Notes: a model not told the origin generated them from the letters alone. A stretch of DNA of 64,000 nucleotides from Leptospiraceae bacterium (GCA_016708435.1 JADJFV010000035.1:248001-312000); one strand, 5' to 3'. Shown: positions 32,857-42,987, numbered from the stretch's first letter. Numbers and translations are program-made.

Positions 32857-33699
32857 TTACTTTTGTACCTTAGGAACACCAGATTGCAAGGTCGTTAAAT
32901 TGAATACAAGACCTATCTGAACATGCGTTGTGTCCAACGTTTTCGAACTAAAATTAGTAGAGGATAGGTATTGTCTGTAATGTTCGAGTTCAAATTTAAT
33001 TCCCATTTCTTCAAGAATGAAGAAATTAACTCCAGCACCAATCCCTACAATCTTACTAAGACCGGAGAAGTCACCAGTTTTTAAAAAGTATTTATCATCA
33101 TCGTATAAATTTCTATGAGAGCTACTTAAAAAAGTACCTCCTCCTGCTTTTAAATGAACATACGGATCCAAGACTGATTTTGAAATGAAATGGTAACTGC
33201 CTGACAACATCATATTGGTTCCGCTGTACATTAAATAGCTACCTGGAACAGAATATAAAGTCTGATCCTTAGTGCGAACGTAATTCGAATTCCCGGAGGC
33301 TCCTGTATTTGAATAGTTTTGATACCTACTTTGCCCATTTCCGTGAATCGAAAACTGTAACATAGAAACACCTACCCCAATATTATCTGTGAGAGAATAT
33401 TCTAAACTTCCACTATTTGACCCACTGGGTTTATACTTAAATGGAGTTACAAAGGGTTGTGTCTTGTTTTCTATTAAGCCTAATTGGGATTGTGTAGATA
33501 GAGTATCATTGTATGACCTATCAGTATCAATCAAGGATCCACTGGCAGTTAGCAAACCAGTTGACGCTGATAAATAGAACTGTCCTTTCTGGAAGCCTAT
33601 GACTGCCTTCTTTGGAGGTGCAGCGTTGACGCTGGGCTGGGTATCCTGTGCAAAAGTCATGGTGGAAAAAAATGCTAATATTAGTATTAAGTAAGTCAT
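32857..33699 (-). CDS. Outer-membrane beta-barrel-like protein
   Basis: A 280-residue protein with a signal peptide (MTYLILILAFFSTMTFAQ). A proline-rich linker is followed by alternating amphipathic strands: QFYLSASTGLLTASGS, LEYSLTDNIGVGVSMLQFSI, MMLSGSYHFISKS, YVHLKAGGGTFLSSS, VGIGAGVNFFILEEMGIKFE. The penultimate strand reads THVQIGLVFNL. The pattern resembles OmpW-like or other 8-stranded barrels. The chain continues about 11 residues past the last strand, so the terminal aromatic signature is not at the very end. Confidence 0.6.
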   Translation of the reverse strand: MTYLILILAFFSTMTFAQDTQPSVNAAPPKKAVIGFQKGQFYLSASTGLLTASGSLIDTDRSYNDTLSTQSQLGLIENKTQPFVTPFKYKPSGSNSGSLEYSLTDNIGVGVSMLQFSIHGNGQSRYQNYSNTGASGNSNYVRTKDQTLYSVPGSYLMYSGTNMMLSGSYHFISKSVLDPYVHLKAGGGTFLSSSHRNLYDDDKYFLKTGDFSGLSKIVGIGAGVNFFILEEMGIKFELEHYRQYLSSTNFSSKTLDTTHVQIGLVFNLTTLQSGVPKVQK

Positions 33700-33819
33700 A
33701 GGGAAACACTAGGTTGACATGGTTTTTTTGTCAAGGAATAAACGATTAAACAAGATATACCTTAAAAAGAAAGCAAGGGCGATTTTATAAAACCTAGCGA
33801 TGTAAGGAATACAAAGAAT

Positions 33820-35310
33820 CTAATTGGATATTAAAACGTCTTTTCTTGCTAAATCAAATATTTGAACTAAGAAATTGGATAGCTCTTCCCCGGCTTCTTT
33901 GGAAGGACGAATTTTATAATTAAAAACTTTTAGTCCGAAGCGGATAAAGAAGTTATCCACAAACTCACTTTCGGAACGAAGAGAGAAATTCCAAGCGGAA
34001 GGTTTCTTTTTCCAGCTTAGTTTTAGAAAACTTCCTTTCTCCTGATTGGCATGGACTAATACAGTGGTGAAATGATAAATCAACTCTTCTAAATTTCCGG
34101 GAATCGCAAGGTCAATTGCCCAAGAGGGAATTAAGTAAGAGAATCCACCGGAAACAGATGTCTTAGAAAAATCTTTTAGCGCAAAAGATAGATTACCCTC
34201 TCCTGGTTTGTTTGAAAAGATTCCATTTACAGTAATTTCTTTATTATCAAAATCAAGCCCATAGATGGTAGCTTGAAAGGAAATCAGAATCTTAAAATTA
34301 TAAAGACTTAAAGTAGGAAGAGCAAATGCTTTTGAAAAATCTAATTCGTCGTTTCCGTCATTTGTGGAATAGGGAATAATTTTTCCGCCGGCAGTATAGA
34401 ATTTACAATAGAGTAGAAGTGACTTACTCTCCATATTTATTTCCAAAATTCGACTACCCGAAGAATTATAGAAAAGCATTTTAATATTTCCCAATTCACT
34501 TATATCGTCGAAATACTCAGCCAGGTAGGGATATTGATTTTGCACATAACGATTGTTAATCCTTCCATTTAAGATAACCATTGTTACCCGCTTGTCATTT
34601 TTATTTTGATCTTTGAGAAGGGAGTCAGCAGCAAAGTATTGATTCAGGAATCGACTTACAGAAGGAAGATCATGCATGAGTAGATCTAATACCTTTCTAT
34701 TTTCTGAATTTTTTAAATTCGAAAATGTCTTAGAGGCTGGTAGATTCACTTTATCTAAGTTTTCCATGTCGAGTAGGGATAATAAGGAGCCCAATAAGAT
34801 TGCTCCTTTTTCATGCGATAAGACTCCGAGATATTGATCTAACTTTAAATCTCCTGAATAGGAATTTGACTTCGCATAAGATCCACTAGCCACAGAAGAT
34901 GATTCATTCTTTCGAAGTGAAAACTCTACGCCAAAGTCACCGAATTTCTGGATAGGAATTTTTTCAAAGCTGCTATCTATTAAATCCACGTTAAAGCCTT
35001 CGGGCGAATTCACTCCTGCATATGTAACTGACTTATAGCCATTAGCCGATGATTTCATATACTTGGAATTATATAAATCTTTAAAGTCAAATTTATCGAG
35101 GGACTTACTTAGATAGCCGTGAAACTCCTCGGCTGATTTATTGAATTTAGTTTTGCTTGCGTAATTCACTAGAAGATTTAAAAAATCTCCAACTGATCCT
35201 TTGTCTTTTCCTTCTACTGATTTTACAGTTGTTAGAAATGTCACTGTCTCTGAAAAAAGAAAAATCGGAAAAAGTAAAATGACCGCGGTTAATAAATATT
35301 TTGCTTTCAT
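33820..35310 (-). CDS. Exported protein of unknown function, coupled to chemoreceptor
   Basis: A 496-residue protein with a signal peptide (MKAKYLLTAVILLFPIFLFS). The body is mixed, with long polar stretches (FHGYLSKSLDKFDFKDLYN) and beta-rich regions (MLFYNSSGSRILEINMESKS). No family is recognised. It begins one base after the stop of the chemoreceptor gene, so the two are co-transcribed. A periplasmic partner or ligand-binding accessory of the receptor is a reasonable but untested inference. Confidence 0.65.
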   Translation of the reverse strand: MKAKYLLTAVILLFPIFLFSETVTFLTTVKSVEGKDKGSVGDFLNLLVNYASKTKFNKSAEEFHGYLSKSLDKFDFKDLYNSKYMKSSANGYKSVTYAGVNSPEGFNVDLIDSSFEKIPIQKFGDFGVEFSLRKNESSSVASGSYAKSNSYSGDLKLDQYLGVLSHEKGAILLGSLLSLLDMENLDKVNLPASKTFSNLKNSENRKVLDLLMHDLPSVSRFLNQYFAADSLLKDQNKNDKRVTMVILNGRINNRYVQNQYPYLAEYFDDISELGNIKMLFYNSSGSRILEINMESKSLLLYCKFYTAGGKIIPYSTNDGNDELDFSKAFALPTLSLYNFKILISFQATIYGLDFDNKEITVNGIFSNKPGEGNLSFALKDFSKTSVSGGFSYLIPSWAIDLAIPGNLEELIYHFTTVLVHANQEKGSFLKLSWKKKPSAWNFSLRSESEFVDNFFIRFGLKVFNYKIRPSKEAGEELSNFLVQIFDLARKDVLISN

Positions 35311-35311
35311 T

Positions 35312-37864
35312 TTACTTATCTAACTTAAAGAAGCTCATTTCCTTTTTTAGCAAATCTGCTGTGTTTGCAATTCCCTGTGAGCTGGCATTTAGCTCTTCTA
35401 CACCGGCTGCTGTTGACTGGGTAATTTCATTTATCCCGTAAATAGTCTTAGCCACTTCTTCAATAGCAATTTTCTGTTCTTGCATCGCTGTTCGAATTAA
35501 GGAAGTCATTTGATTTAAGCTGTTTACTTCTTCATTTGCAATCGAATTGATTGACTTTTGCATCTTTACTTGTAATTCCAGGGTTTCAGCCATTGACTGA
35601 AAAGAGTTTACTCCTTCAATAACTTTGTGGATAATCTGAATTGTATCCTGAATGATTTTACTACCCATTGCAATTTCAGTCTGGTTTGTGCTAACTAAAG
35701 AAGAAATGTCTTTGATACTTCGAGAGGTTTTATCTGCGAGTTTTCCAATCTCATCGGCTACTACTGCGAAACCTCTACCGGAATCACCGGCTCTTGCTGC
35801 TTCGATGGCAGCATTAAGTGAAAGCAGATTGATTTGTTGCGAAATGCTGGTGATTATTTCCATTACGTTTGTGATCTGCTTGGAGCTAGAACTAATATTC
35901 GAAATGCTTGCATTCATCTGATCGAGAGATTTTTCTCCCTTGCTTGCATCTTTTACAATTGTTAATACGTTTCGGCTAATGCTTGTTATCTCATCCGCCA
36001 TCGAGGAAATAGTTTCTGTGAGTTCTGCCATTTTACCATCTAGAATTGTCACTTTAGAAAATTGATCTTCTGCTCTTGCGTTTACACTATCAATACCGGC
36101 AGAAATTTCCTCTATCGAAGCAGAAATTTCCTCAGACGAAGCTGCTTGCGTTTGCGTATTGCTCGAAAGATTATCTAGTGCTGAATGCATTTCATCGGCT
36201 GAGTTTGCTAGATTGTTTGCTATTTGAATATCACTGTGGATAATGGAAGATAGCTTATTGGTGAATGAATAGAGGCTTCTTTCAATGTTTCCTATTTCAT
36301 CCATGGAGATAATATTAATTTGCCCTGTTAGATTTCCTTCTGCCATTTGTTTTAAAATAAAAGAGCTGTCTTCGAGTGGTTTTAATTTTAAATTCAAAAG
36401 ATGATAGATAAAAAAGCCAGTGGCTACTAAAGTAAGCAGTGTAATGATAGAAATATCGCGTATACTTACTAGGGCAGGCTTTTCTAAGTCTTCTTGTAAA
36501 ATAGTGCTGACCACAATAAAATTATACTTAGAGCTAATTTGTTTTAACATGGCTCTGATGTTTCCATCATCGGTATATAGGAATGATTTTTTATCTTCAA
36601 AGTCTCTAAGATAATCAGCAAAAAATTCAGTTTGTTTATTTTTCATAATTTGCTTTGGATCTTTGTGGGCAATGACTGTTAGGTTCTTTGTTAATACAAA
36701 AGGAAATCCATTTGATCCAATGTTTACATTTTTGATAATTTCCTGTGTGAAATCCCCAATCATAAAAGCAAATCCAACTCCAGCGATTACCTTTCCGTTT
36801 TCTTTGATTGGAGCGGTAATTAAAATATTTGGATGAAAAGTGATAGGAGAAATTTGTAAATCACTAAAATGAACTTTGCCATTTAGAACTGCTTCTATGT
36901 TTTTTTGGGAACTAAGGACTTGCTTCATTTGAAGACCAATGCCTTCTTTTTTTGTGGAGCTATTCGCAACGATTGTGTAGCTTGAGTCGAGGGTAAAAAT
37001 AAATGTTCCTTCGTAGTAATTTTTGGAATTAACCATGTAAAGAGACAAATATTGATTTAATGCATTCCAGTTATTCTCTTTCACTAAATTTATAATTTCT
37101 GGATCTGTTGCAAATTTAGTTATATCTTGTTCTCTGGCACCGTAGAAATTTTCCAGAATTTGCACATTACTTTCGTTTATATTGTTCATTTGATTTTCAA
37201 ATGCTTTTGTGAGAGTTTTGGAATTGAGATTGAAAGATACAATTAAAATGGAAACGGATAATAAAAATAGGGCAGAGCCAATTTGAATGCTGAGAGATAT
37301 AAAGAGTTTACTATTGTTTTGTCCCTGATCTTTAATACTTTTGTTAAATATTCCTGTGCTTGCCACGCGAGCAATTAGATATTCGTTCACAGAAAAAGCC
37401 CAAAGTCCATTGAGGACTCCACCGAAAAGTCCGATTCCAATTAAATTAGTAAGTTGATAGATTCTGGTATCCGTAAATAAGTAGAGGCTAATGGAAACAG
37501 ATATTATTCCTATGATCCATCGAATTAAAATTTCAAAAGCATGAAATTTTGGAATCAAGGTAAATTTACGTTGAGCAGTAGAATATACTTCTTCGGAAAC
37601 TTGCTTTTCATCAGCAGAAAGATTCAAATATTCAATGAAAGGGTTTAGAGTTTTAATATTCAAAAAATATGATATCACTAGCGCGAGTAACGTTATGAAG
37701 GTAGAAACAAAGAGTATTATTTGAATTTGCAAAACGTTGAAGTCAATAAAGGCAATTGCGAATACTATGACAGTTGGAAGGATCATCGCTATTCCTAATG
37801 CCTCTGCGTATAACCAGAAATTTATTTTATAGTTTCGTAATAGTTTTTTATGTGTTTCATTCAT
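35312..37864 (-). CDS. Methyl-accepting chemotaxis protein with polytopic N-terminus
   Basis: A 850-residue receptor. The N-terminal ~215 residues contain about six hydrophobic segments, more than the usual single first TM. A periplasmic dCache-like region follows (about 225-470: FYGAREQDITKFATDPEIIN, GTFIFTLDSSYTIVANSST, VIAGVGFAFMIGDFTQEI), then a TM and a HAMP-like segment. The signalling domain has the conserved hairpin near residue 690 (NLLSLNAAIEAARAGDSGRG, FAVVADEIGKLADKTSRSIK). It should feed CheA/CheW. The C-terminus lacks a tethering pentapeptide. The exported-protein gene follows 1 bp later. Confidence 0.88.
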   Translation of the reverse strand: MNETHKKLLRNYKINFWLYAEALGIAMILPTVIVFAIAFIDFNVLQIQIILFVSTFITLLALVISYFLNIKTLNPFIEYLNLSADEKQVSEEVYSTAQRKFTLIPKFHAFEILIRWIIGIISVSISLYLFTDTRIYQLTNLIGIGLFGGVLNGLWAFSVNEYLIARVASTGIFNKSIKDQGQNNSKLFISLSIQIGSALFLLSVSILIVSFNLNSKTLTKAFENQMNNINESNVQILENFYGAREQDITKFATDPEIINLVKENNWNALNQYLSLYMVNSKNYYEGTFIFTLDSSYTIVANSSTKKEGIGLQMKQVLSSQKNIEAVLNGKVHFSDLQISPITFHPNILITAPIKENGKVIAGVGFAFMIGDFTQEIIKNVNIGSNGFPFVLTKNLTVIAHKDPKQIMKNKQTEFFADYLRDFEDKKSFLYTDDGNIRAMLKQISSKYNFIVVSTILQEDLEKPALVSIRDISIITLLTLVATGFFIYHLLNLKLKPLEDSSFILKQMAEGNLTGQINIISMDEIGNIERSLYSFTNKLSSIIHSDIQIANNLANSADEMHSALDNLSSNTQTQAASSEEISASIEEISAGIDSVNARAEDQFSKVTILDGKMAELTETISSMADEITSISRNVLTIVKDASKGEKSLDQMNASISNISSSSKQITNVMEIITSISQQINLLSLNAAIEAARAGDSGRGFAVVADEIGKLADKTSRSIKDISSLVSTNQTEIAMGSKIIQDTIQIIHKVIEGVNSFQSMAETLELQVKMQKSINSIANEEVNSLNQMTSLIRTAMQEQKIAIEEVAKTIYGINEITQSTAAGVEELNASSQGIANTADLLKKEMSFFKLDK

Positions 37865-37994
37865 CGTAGTTTCAATTTCTTTTTTGGCGTTAAGATTCCT
37901 AGTATTATTCGAAGTTAATCGATGAAACTTCTTTTTTTTCGTTTATGATTTTCGTTGAATTCGGATAGACTTTGCAAACTAAGTATGGGAAAAA

Positions 37995-40037
37995 TCATTC
38001 GTGATAATCCCAAGCACTTTCATACGAATCGTGAAGCTCCACATGCTCTAAGAATTTTTTGTAGAATTCGTGGTTGCCGATTGTTCCACTATCCCCCAGA
38101 ACGACTAATCGCAATTTGGCGCGTGTCATGGCTACGTTCATTCGTCGGATGTCGGAGAGAAAACCAATATCTGCTTCGTCATTGGAGCGAACGAGGCTAA
38201 TATATATTATGTCCATCTCTCTTCCTTGGAAAGAGTCGATTGTCGAAATTTCAATGCTGTATTCTTTTTGTAAATTTGTTTTATCAAATAAATCCCGCAG
38301 AGTTTTAATTTGATCGTTATAAGGAGAAAGGATACCAATTTTAATTTCGGATTTTTGCTTTGCACTCCAATTCCATTTTTCTAAACAAAGCGTTAGGTGC
38401 TTCAGTAAAAGCTCTGCTTCTTTTGTATTGGAAATGCTTAAAGTCTCTTCATTTAACTCTTCGTCAGAGTCTGTGCCTGCTGTATCAATAAAACAAAGCG
38501 GAGAAATTCTCTCCGAGTAACCACATACTGCGTCTAACGTCTTCTCTTTTACAGAAGAATGAGCCTTTAAGTGACCATGATAAAACAATTCATTCGAAAA
38601 ATCCATTATCTCTTCATTCATTCTATACTGAGTATCCAATAGAACAAATGGAGAATCCGATACCGAATCTAAACTCTCCTTACTCTGGGTCGGAGCCTGT
38701 GGTGAGCTTGTCGAATCCATGCCTCTGTGGCCAATATTCCCTTTTTCCAATCGGAATATAATTTTCTCAAATAAGGATACGTCTAGTTTGCCGCGCACGG
38801 CTTCTGTAGATTTTACTACTGGTGGAAGTTGTTTGTGATCTCCGCAAAATATCACTCGGCTGGCTCGCATAACAGCAATCCAAGCAGCAGGCTCTAAGGC
38901 TTGCGTTGCTTCATCAATGAAGACTGTTTTAAAATGCATTTTACTTGCAGGAGAATTTGTAATTCCTACGAACGTGGAACATATTGCTTCTGACTTTTCT
39001 AGAATATCTTTTTGAATCGAAACTTCTAGACTGCGGATAATGGAAAATAGCTCTTTTGCTTCATTACGAAGTGCAGTTCTCTCTTCTCTTTCTGCTTTTC
39101 CAAAATTTCTTTTGAACTTGAAAGCTTTCTTCTGGATTTGCAAAGCTTCTTTTTTATACTTTTGAATTGTATCGTAATCAGGATGCGAAAGAAGTTTTGC
39201 GTCAAATGTATACTGCTCAGAATTTTCAGAAACACGGGCAGGATTTCCCATTCGAAGAACATTTACTCCCAGAGCTGCCAATTTTTCTACGAGCAAATCT
39301 ACTGCGTTATTGCTTGCCGCACAGACTAGAACTTGTTTTTCTTCTCTAACGGCTTCTTTGATTATCCGCACAAGAGTTGTAGTCTTACCTGTTCCCGGTG
39401 GACCTTGTATGAGAGCGAAGTCATGAGCGTTTAGAGCAAGCGAATAAGCCTTGTTCTGTGAATCGTTCAACTCTGTCAAAGGTGGAAATTTCTGATCTTC
39501 AAAGTAGGCTTGCCTGTAACCGAGTAAAATTTCTCTTAAATCGGCGAGTCTATTTTTACTAGCCGCAATGACTTTCGATAAAGCGAATTTCATCTCGTTG
39601 TAACTTGTCTCGTTGTAGAATAAGTCTACACCCAATTTGCCTTCGTCAAACCAATCTGGCATCTCGGACTCAGAAATCATGACTAGCATCGTTTCATCTT
39701 TTAGTTTACGAATCGTTCCATAGACGCGATATTCTTTTCTTTCTTCTTTCGAAAGACCTTCTTTGTTTGTAAAAATAGAAACAGTCTGACCCGAATGAAA
39801 TTTATGATCCTTGGCTTTCTCGGGATTTGTGCGGATATTTAGAATTAGACGCTCATTAGACGTGACTTCTTCAATATCAATTTGGACAGGATACCAGGTT
39901 ACACCATTCTTTTGTCTCTCTGCCGGACTTGTTTCCGTAAGTAATGTCTCGTATTCGCTACGCTCATATTCCTGCTCTATTTCGAGTAGGTGGAGTGTCT
40001 GTTCTAATTCTTCGATGGAGTTTATTTTTCGCACCAA
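37995..40037 (-). CDS. SF1B DNA/RNA helicase (IGHMBP2/DNA2-like)
   Basis: A 680-residue UvrD/Upf1-type superfamily 1 helicase. Motifs in order are Walker A ALIQGPPGTGKTTTLVRII (about residue 210), VLVCAASNNAVDLLVEKL, VFIDEATQALEPAAWI (motif II), IFCGDHKQLPPVV (III), LDTQYRMNEEIMDF (IV), ISTIDSFQGREMDIIYISLV (V) and RRMNVAMTRAKLRLVVLGD (VI). The N-terminal part (about 1-190) has the beta-barrel insertion typical of Upf1/IGHMBP2 relatives (SGQTVSIFTNKEG). A role in nucleic-acid repair or RNP remodelling is expected. It overlaps the upstream lipoprotein gene by 16 bp, so it is the last gene of a three-gene operon. Confidence 0.9.
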   Translation of the reverse strand: MVRKINSIEELEQTLHLLEIEQEYERSEYETLLTETSPAERQKNGVTWYPVQIDIEEVTSNERLILNIRTNPEKAKDHKFHSGQTVSIFTNKEGLSKEERKEYRVYGTIRKLKDETMLVMISESEMPDWFDEGKLGVDLFYNETSYNEMKFALSKVIAASKNRLADLREILLGYRQAYFEDQKFPPLTELNDSQNKAYSLALNAHDFALIQGPPGTGKTTTLVRIIKEAVREEKQVLVCAASNNAVDLLVEKLAALGVNVLRMGNPARVSENSEQYTFDAKLLSHPDYDTIQKYKKEALQIQKKAFKFKRNFGKAEREERTALRNEAKELFSIIRSLEVSIQKDILEKSEAICSTFVGITNSPASKMHFKTVFIDEATQALEPAAWIAVMRASRVIFCGDHKQLPPVVKSTEAVRGKLDVSLFEKIIFRLEKGNIGHRGMDSTSSPQAPTQSKESLDSVSDSPFVLLDTQYRMNEEIMDFSNELFYHGHLKAHSSVKEKTLDAVCGYSERISPLCFIDTAGTDSDEELNEETLSISNTKEAELLLKHLTLCLEKWNWSAKQKSEIKIGILSPYNDQIKTLRDLFDKTNLQKEYSIEISTIDSFQGREMDIIYISLVRSNDEADIGFLSDIRRMNVAMTRAKLRLVVLGDSGTIGNHEFYKKFLEHVELHDSYESAWDYHE

Positions 40038-40258
40038 ACTTCTTGTGGCATATTATTTGCAAATTTAATGAAAATAATTTCTTTGGGTGCACAAATAAAA
40101 GAAATGTCTTCTTCCTCATGGTAGCCAGAACCTCGCTCTTGCCTGATTGGAACTTTTAATTTTACAATTTTGGATTCGTCTATGCCCTTTTTGTTTATGA
40201 CCTCATAGCTATAACACGAGAATAAAAATAGAATAATAAATAAAATTATTTTACGCAT
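40022..40258 (-). CDS. Small lipoprotein
   Basis: A 78-residue protein, MRKIILFIILFLFSCYSYEV, with lipobox LFSC. The mature part includes HEEEDISFICAPKEIIFIKF and a C-terminal cysteine. The family is not recognised. It overlaps both neighbours (13 bp upstream, 16 bp downstream), so the operon order is Bor-like lipoprotein, this protein, helicase. Confidence 0.7.
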   Translation of the reverse strand: MRKIILFIILFLFSCYSYEVINKKGIDESKIVKLKVPIRQERGSGYHEEEDISFICAPKEIIFIKFANNMPQEVWCEK

Positions 40259-40548
40259 TCAACACCTACCGTATGGGGGCAAACAAGAAAAAGACTCAAA
40301 CCGCAAAACGCTCCATCTAGCATACTATCATATATATTGATCATCCGAATTCTTTCTCCCGGACAAACAGTTTCTGGATTCAAATCATTGTAAATCGGAA
40401 CTGCACCAAAGATTGTAAAAAATCTGAGTTTGATAGATTCTTCTCTTCTAGGAGCTTCACTCTTTGTAATTATATATGGATGACTAAAACATCCAGAGAG
40501 GGTAAGAGTGATAAAAAAAAATATTGCGTATCTGTTTATACTTTGCAT
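40246..40548 (-). CDS. Bor-like lipoprotein
   Basis: A 100-residue protein with signal MQSINRYAIFFFITLTLSGC (lipobox LSGC). The layout resembles the Bor family: KLRFFTIFGAVPIYNDLNPE, TVCPGERI, an SMLDGAFCGLSLFLVCPHTV segment in the position of 'ngllgxxTlGIYTP', and a terminal VECVK. Bor of phage lambda is an outer-membrane lipoprotein linked to serum resistance. The similarity here is by pattern only. Confidence 0.55.
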   Translation of the reverse strand: MQSINRYAIFFFITLTLSGCFSHPYIITKSEAPRREESIKLRFFTIFGAVPIYNDLNPETVCPGERIRMINIYDSMLDGAFCGLSLFLVCPHTVGVECVK

Positions 40549-40623
40549 AGATTTTCAGGCTAGAATTTTTTAAATGGGTTGACAAGTATTTTTTTATTTT
40601 CTTTTAATAATCTAGGAGCCATT

Positions 40624-41151
40624 ATGAAATCTTTAAAAAACTTTTTTTTGTTATCCGTTATTCTCTTATTCGTAAATTGTGCAACAGGCCTTCGAAGCGC
40701 CTTACACGAGAATATGAGCGTTATCGACTTTCAAGCAACAACTCCTATTGGCAACTCGGTATTTATCCCCTTTGTGACTGGGGCAGATAAAGATATTTTA
40801 TTAACCAATGTAGAAATCACTCAAGCACTTAGAAAATCCGTTATTGGTTCTAAATTTTTTAAATCTCTAAATGATAAAACAAAGGAAGATTGGGATTTGA
40901 AAGCAGAAATTATAAGGCTTGATAAACCGACATTTGGCGCTGATTTTACAGTAACCGCTGAAATAAAATATACACTTTTCAATAAAGGCACAGTCGTCAA
41001 AGACTTCGTCATCACTGAATCAGGCACTGCAACTGTCAGTGAAGAATTGGTTGGATTTAAACGAATGAAAGTTGCCGATGAAAGGTGCATTCAAAATAAC
41101 TTAAAAAAATTATTACTTGAACTAAACAATTCCACAAAAGGAAAGAAGTAA
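40624..41151 (+). CDS. Putative lipoprotein
   Basis: I chose the ATG at 40624 (AGGAG about 8 nt upstream) over 40579; it gives MKSLKNFFLLSVILLFVNCA with lipobox FVNC. The 175-residue protein continues with VTGADKDILLTNVEITQALR and LKAEIIRLDKPTFGADFTVT, then AEIKYTLFN and KGTVVKDFVITESGTATVSE. That strand pattern is like small secreted beta-sandwich proteins. No family name can be given. It is divergent from the helicase operon. Confidence 0.7.
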   Translation: MKSLKNFFLLSVILLFVNCATGLRSALHENMSVIDFQATTPIGNSVFIPFVTGADKDILLTNVEITQALRKSVIGSKFFKSLNDKTKEDWDLKAEIIRLDKPTFGADFTVTAEIKYTLFNKGTVVKDFVITESGTATVSEELVGFKRMKVADERCIQNNLKKLLLELNNSTKGKK

Positions 41152-41179
41152 TTATACGAATAAAAATGGCAGTATAGGA

Positions 41180-41746
41180 TTAAATTATTTTTACTCGTTT
41201 GTAAACATCGAAAAAATTAAATTCTATATGAAGAGAGGATAATACAAAATTACCTTCGATAGAATTATATTCCATTAATTCCCAATTCAATCTTTCATTT
41301 CGAATAAATTGCTCTATATGAATTCTTTCTTGGTCAACCAAAATGTATTCTTGAATGCTGGGAACTGACCTATACATTTCGAATTTTTCTCCTCTATCAT
41401 AATTCTTGGTAGATTCAGAAAGAACTTCAATTACACAAATTGGATTGGTGAGAATATCTTGATTATCCGCTTGAAACTCTGGCTCACCTGAAATGACCAT
41501 TACATCTGGATAAACAAAGGCTTGCTTTGAAGGAATCCAAAGTTTTAAATCGGCAGTCATAACGTAATAAGATTCATCAAGTAATTGAGTTAGAAGATGA
41601 CTTAAATTTGAGACAATTAAATTATGAATAAAGCTAGCACCAGTGAATGGAAATACTTCTCCTGCGATGAATTCACTGCGAGAATCACTTAGTCTTTCTT
41701 TCTCTAAGTATTCATCTATCGTAATTTTTTTATCTTGGACTTTCAT
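41180..41746 (-). CDS. Uma2-family endonuclease-like protein
   Basis: A PD-(D/E)xK-type Uma2/DUF820 protein of about 188 residues. It reads KITIDEYLEKERLSDSRSEF, IAGEVFPFTGASFIHNLIVS, VYPDVMVISGEPE, NPICVIEVLSESTKNYDRGE and KFEMYRSVPSIQEYILVDQE. The D(V)...E(V)LS pattern supplies the presumed catalytic acids. These genes are multi-copy in many genomes and their role is unresolved. The ATG at 41746 is preferred to a TTG two codons upstream. A dispersed repeat starts 10 bp upstream. Confidence 0.85.
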   Translation of the reverse strand: MKVQDKKITIDEYLEKERLSDSRSEFIAGEVFPFTGASFIHNLIVSNLSHLLTQLLDESYYVMTADLKLWIPSKQAFVYPDVMVISGEPEFQADNQDILTNPICVIEVLSESTKNYDRGEKFEMYRSVPSIQEYILVDQERIHIEQFIRNERLNWELMEYNSIEGNFVLSSLHIEFNFFDVYKRVKII

Positions 41747-41756
41747 AAGCAATTAA

Positions 41757-41850
41757 AAACTCACCTTACGCAAGGTGAATGACCAGCGTGCCCATCGCTG
41801 GATTTGGGTCTACACCTAACGGTGGGTTCGCTGCCGCCGGGCTATTAATT
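41757..41850. repeat. Dispersed ~94-bp repeat, copy 1
   Basis: It starts AAAACTCACCTTACGCAAGG and ends near CGCCGGGCTATTAATT. The same sequence occurs in the opposite orientation at 50512-50603. It contains the short palindrome TCACCTTACGCAAGGTGA. A further CGTAAGGTGAACT at about 41916-41928 suggests that the full unit here ends there. The 326-bp gap 41753-42078 contains nothing else that looks coding. Confidence 0.75.
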
Positions 41851-42078
41851 TATAAGCTTTATCTAATATTCTTAATTTCATAAAATGATTCATAGTTTTA
41901 CTCTTATACGTAAGGTGAACTCAAAATAAATATACTCAAGTTATAATGGTTTTCGAAATGTGATCATCCTGTAAATTTTGTTAATCCTGTCTAAAAAAAA
42001 AATTCCAATGAACCAGAATAGCTATTATGTTTCAATTCCAGTATTCAGTCTTGAAAGAAAAATGTAAACTAACTTTTT

Positions 42079-42987
42079 CTAAACTCCCAATACAATATTC
42101 TTATAAAGCTCCAATTGTCCTTTTCGAATTTTGACTTCTTTTTCTTCGATGAGCATTTTGGTGAGTTGGATTCCTTCGTGTCGCTTTTCTTTGATGGTTT
42201 GGGAAAACTTTTTATCTTCGAGGGCGATATGAGAGAAGAGCCATTCTTTTAAGTCGATTGCGAGAAGATTCGCGGCGCGGTCGTTGCCTGCTTCGATTTC
42301 TGCTTTTCTTTCTAGAACAGAATAAACAAGAGTCGCATGTTTTTGTTTGTGACCTAGCAGATACGGATAATTTAGTTTTTCCATTAAATATTCTTCTGTG
42401 TGAAAATGCTCAGTGACATAGAGAATTGCTTCCTGCAAAAGCTCCTTGATCTCTGCTTGTCTATTGTCTGATTTATCGTGCATTGTCATTTCTAACTGGA
42501 AGGCAATTTTGATTAGCCACAGGTGCTGGATGTCAATGAGTGGAATATCTAATTTTAATTTAAATCTTGTCCAGATGTCTTTGATCTTGTGGCGAAGTAA
42601 TCCTTCTCGATCTAAAGTTTCTTTGGAGTCTTTGGCTGAAAAAACTTGATTGTATAATTCCATTTGTTCAAGGGATAATATGAATATGCCGTCAATCGCA
42701 CGTTCTTCAAAAAAAGCTTCCAGATTAGATTTTCTTTGAATGAGAAACTGCGCATACTTCTTGTCTTCCTTTAAAATATGCTCTGATAACCAATGACGCA
42801 AATAACGAAATAATTTTTCCGCCATTGTGCGATCTATCTTTTGTGCTTGAGAAACTAATTTTTTAAGTGAGTGAATAAATGCCCCGTGTTGTTTGATATG
42901 CGCATCTCTTTCCGGGAAAAAAAAATGCAGTGAACAAAGTTTCTTCTGCTCTGAAATGAGAGTCTGCATATTCGAATGCTTCTGCAA
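42079..42987 (-). CDS. Tandem hemerythrin protein, 3' part (frameshifted)
   Basis: This frame is authentic from about 42916 onward. It completes a first hemerythrin domain (AHIKQHGAFIHSLKKLV, WLSEHILKEDKKYA). It then encodes a second one: WTRFKLKLDIPLIDIQHLWL, EHFHTEEYLMEKLNYPYLLG, HKQKH and FSHIALEDKKFS. The di-iron ligands (H, HxxxE, HxxxH, HxxxxD) are visible in both domains. The first ~23 residues of the open frame are not real. Oxygen or NO binding, or iron storage, are the family's known roles. Confidence 0.8.
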   Translation of the reverse strand: MQKHSNMQTLISEQKKLCSLHFFFPERDAHIKQHGAFIHSLKKLVSQAQKIDRTMAEKLFRYLRHWLSEHILKEDKKYAQFLIQRKSNLEAFFEERAIDGIFILSLEQMELYNQVFSAKDSKETLDREGLLRHKIKDIWTRFKLKLDIPLIDIQHLWLIKIAFQLEMTMHDKSDNRQAEIKELLQEAILYVTEHFHTEEYLMEKLNYPYLLGHKQKHATLVYSVLERKAEIEAGNDRAANLLAIDLKEWLFSHIALEDKKFSQTIKEKRHEGIQLTKMLIEEKEVKIRKGQLELYKNIVLGV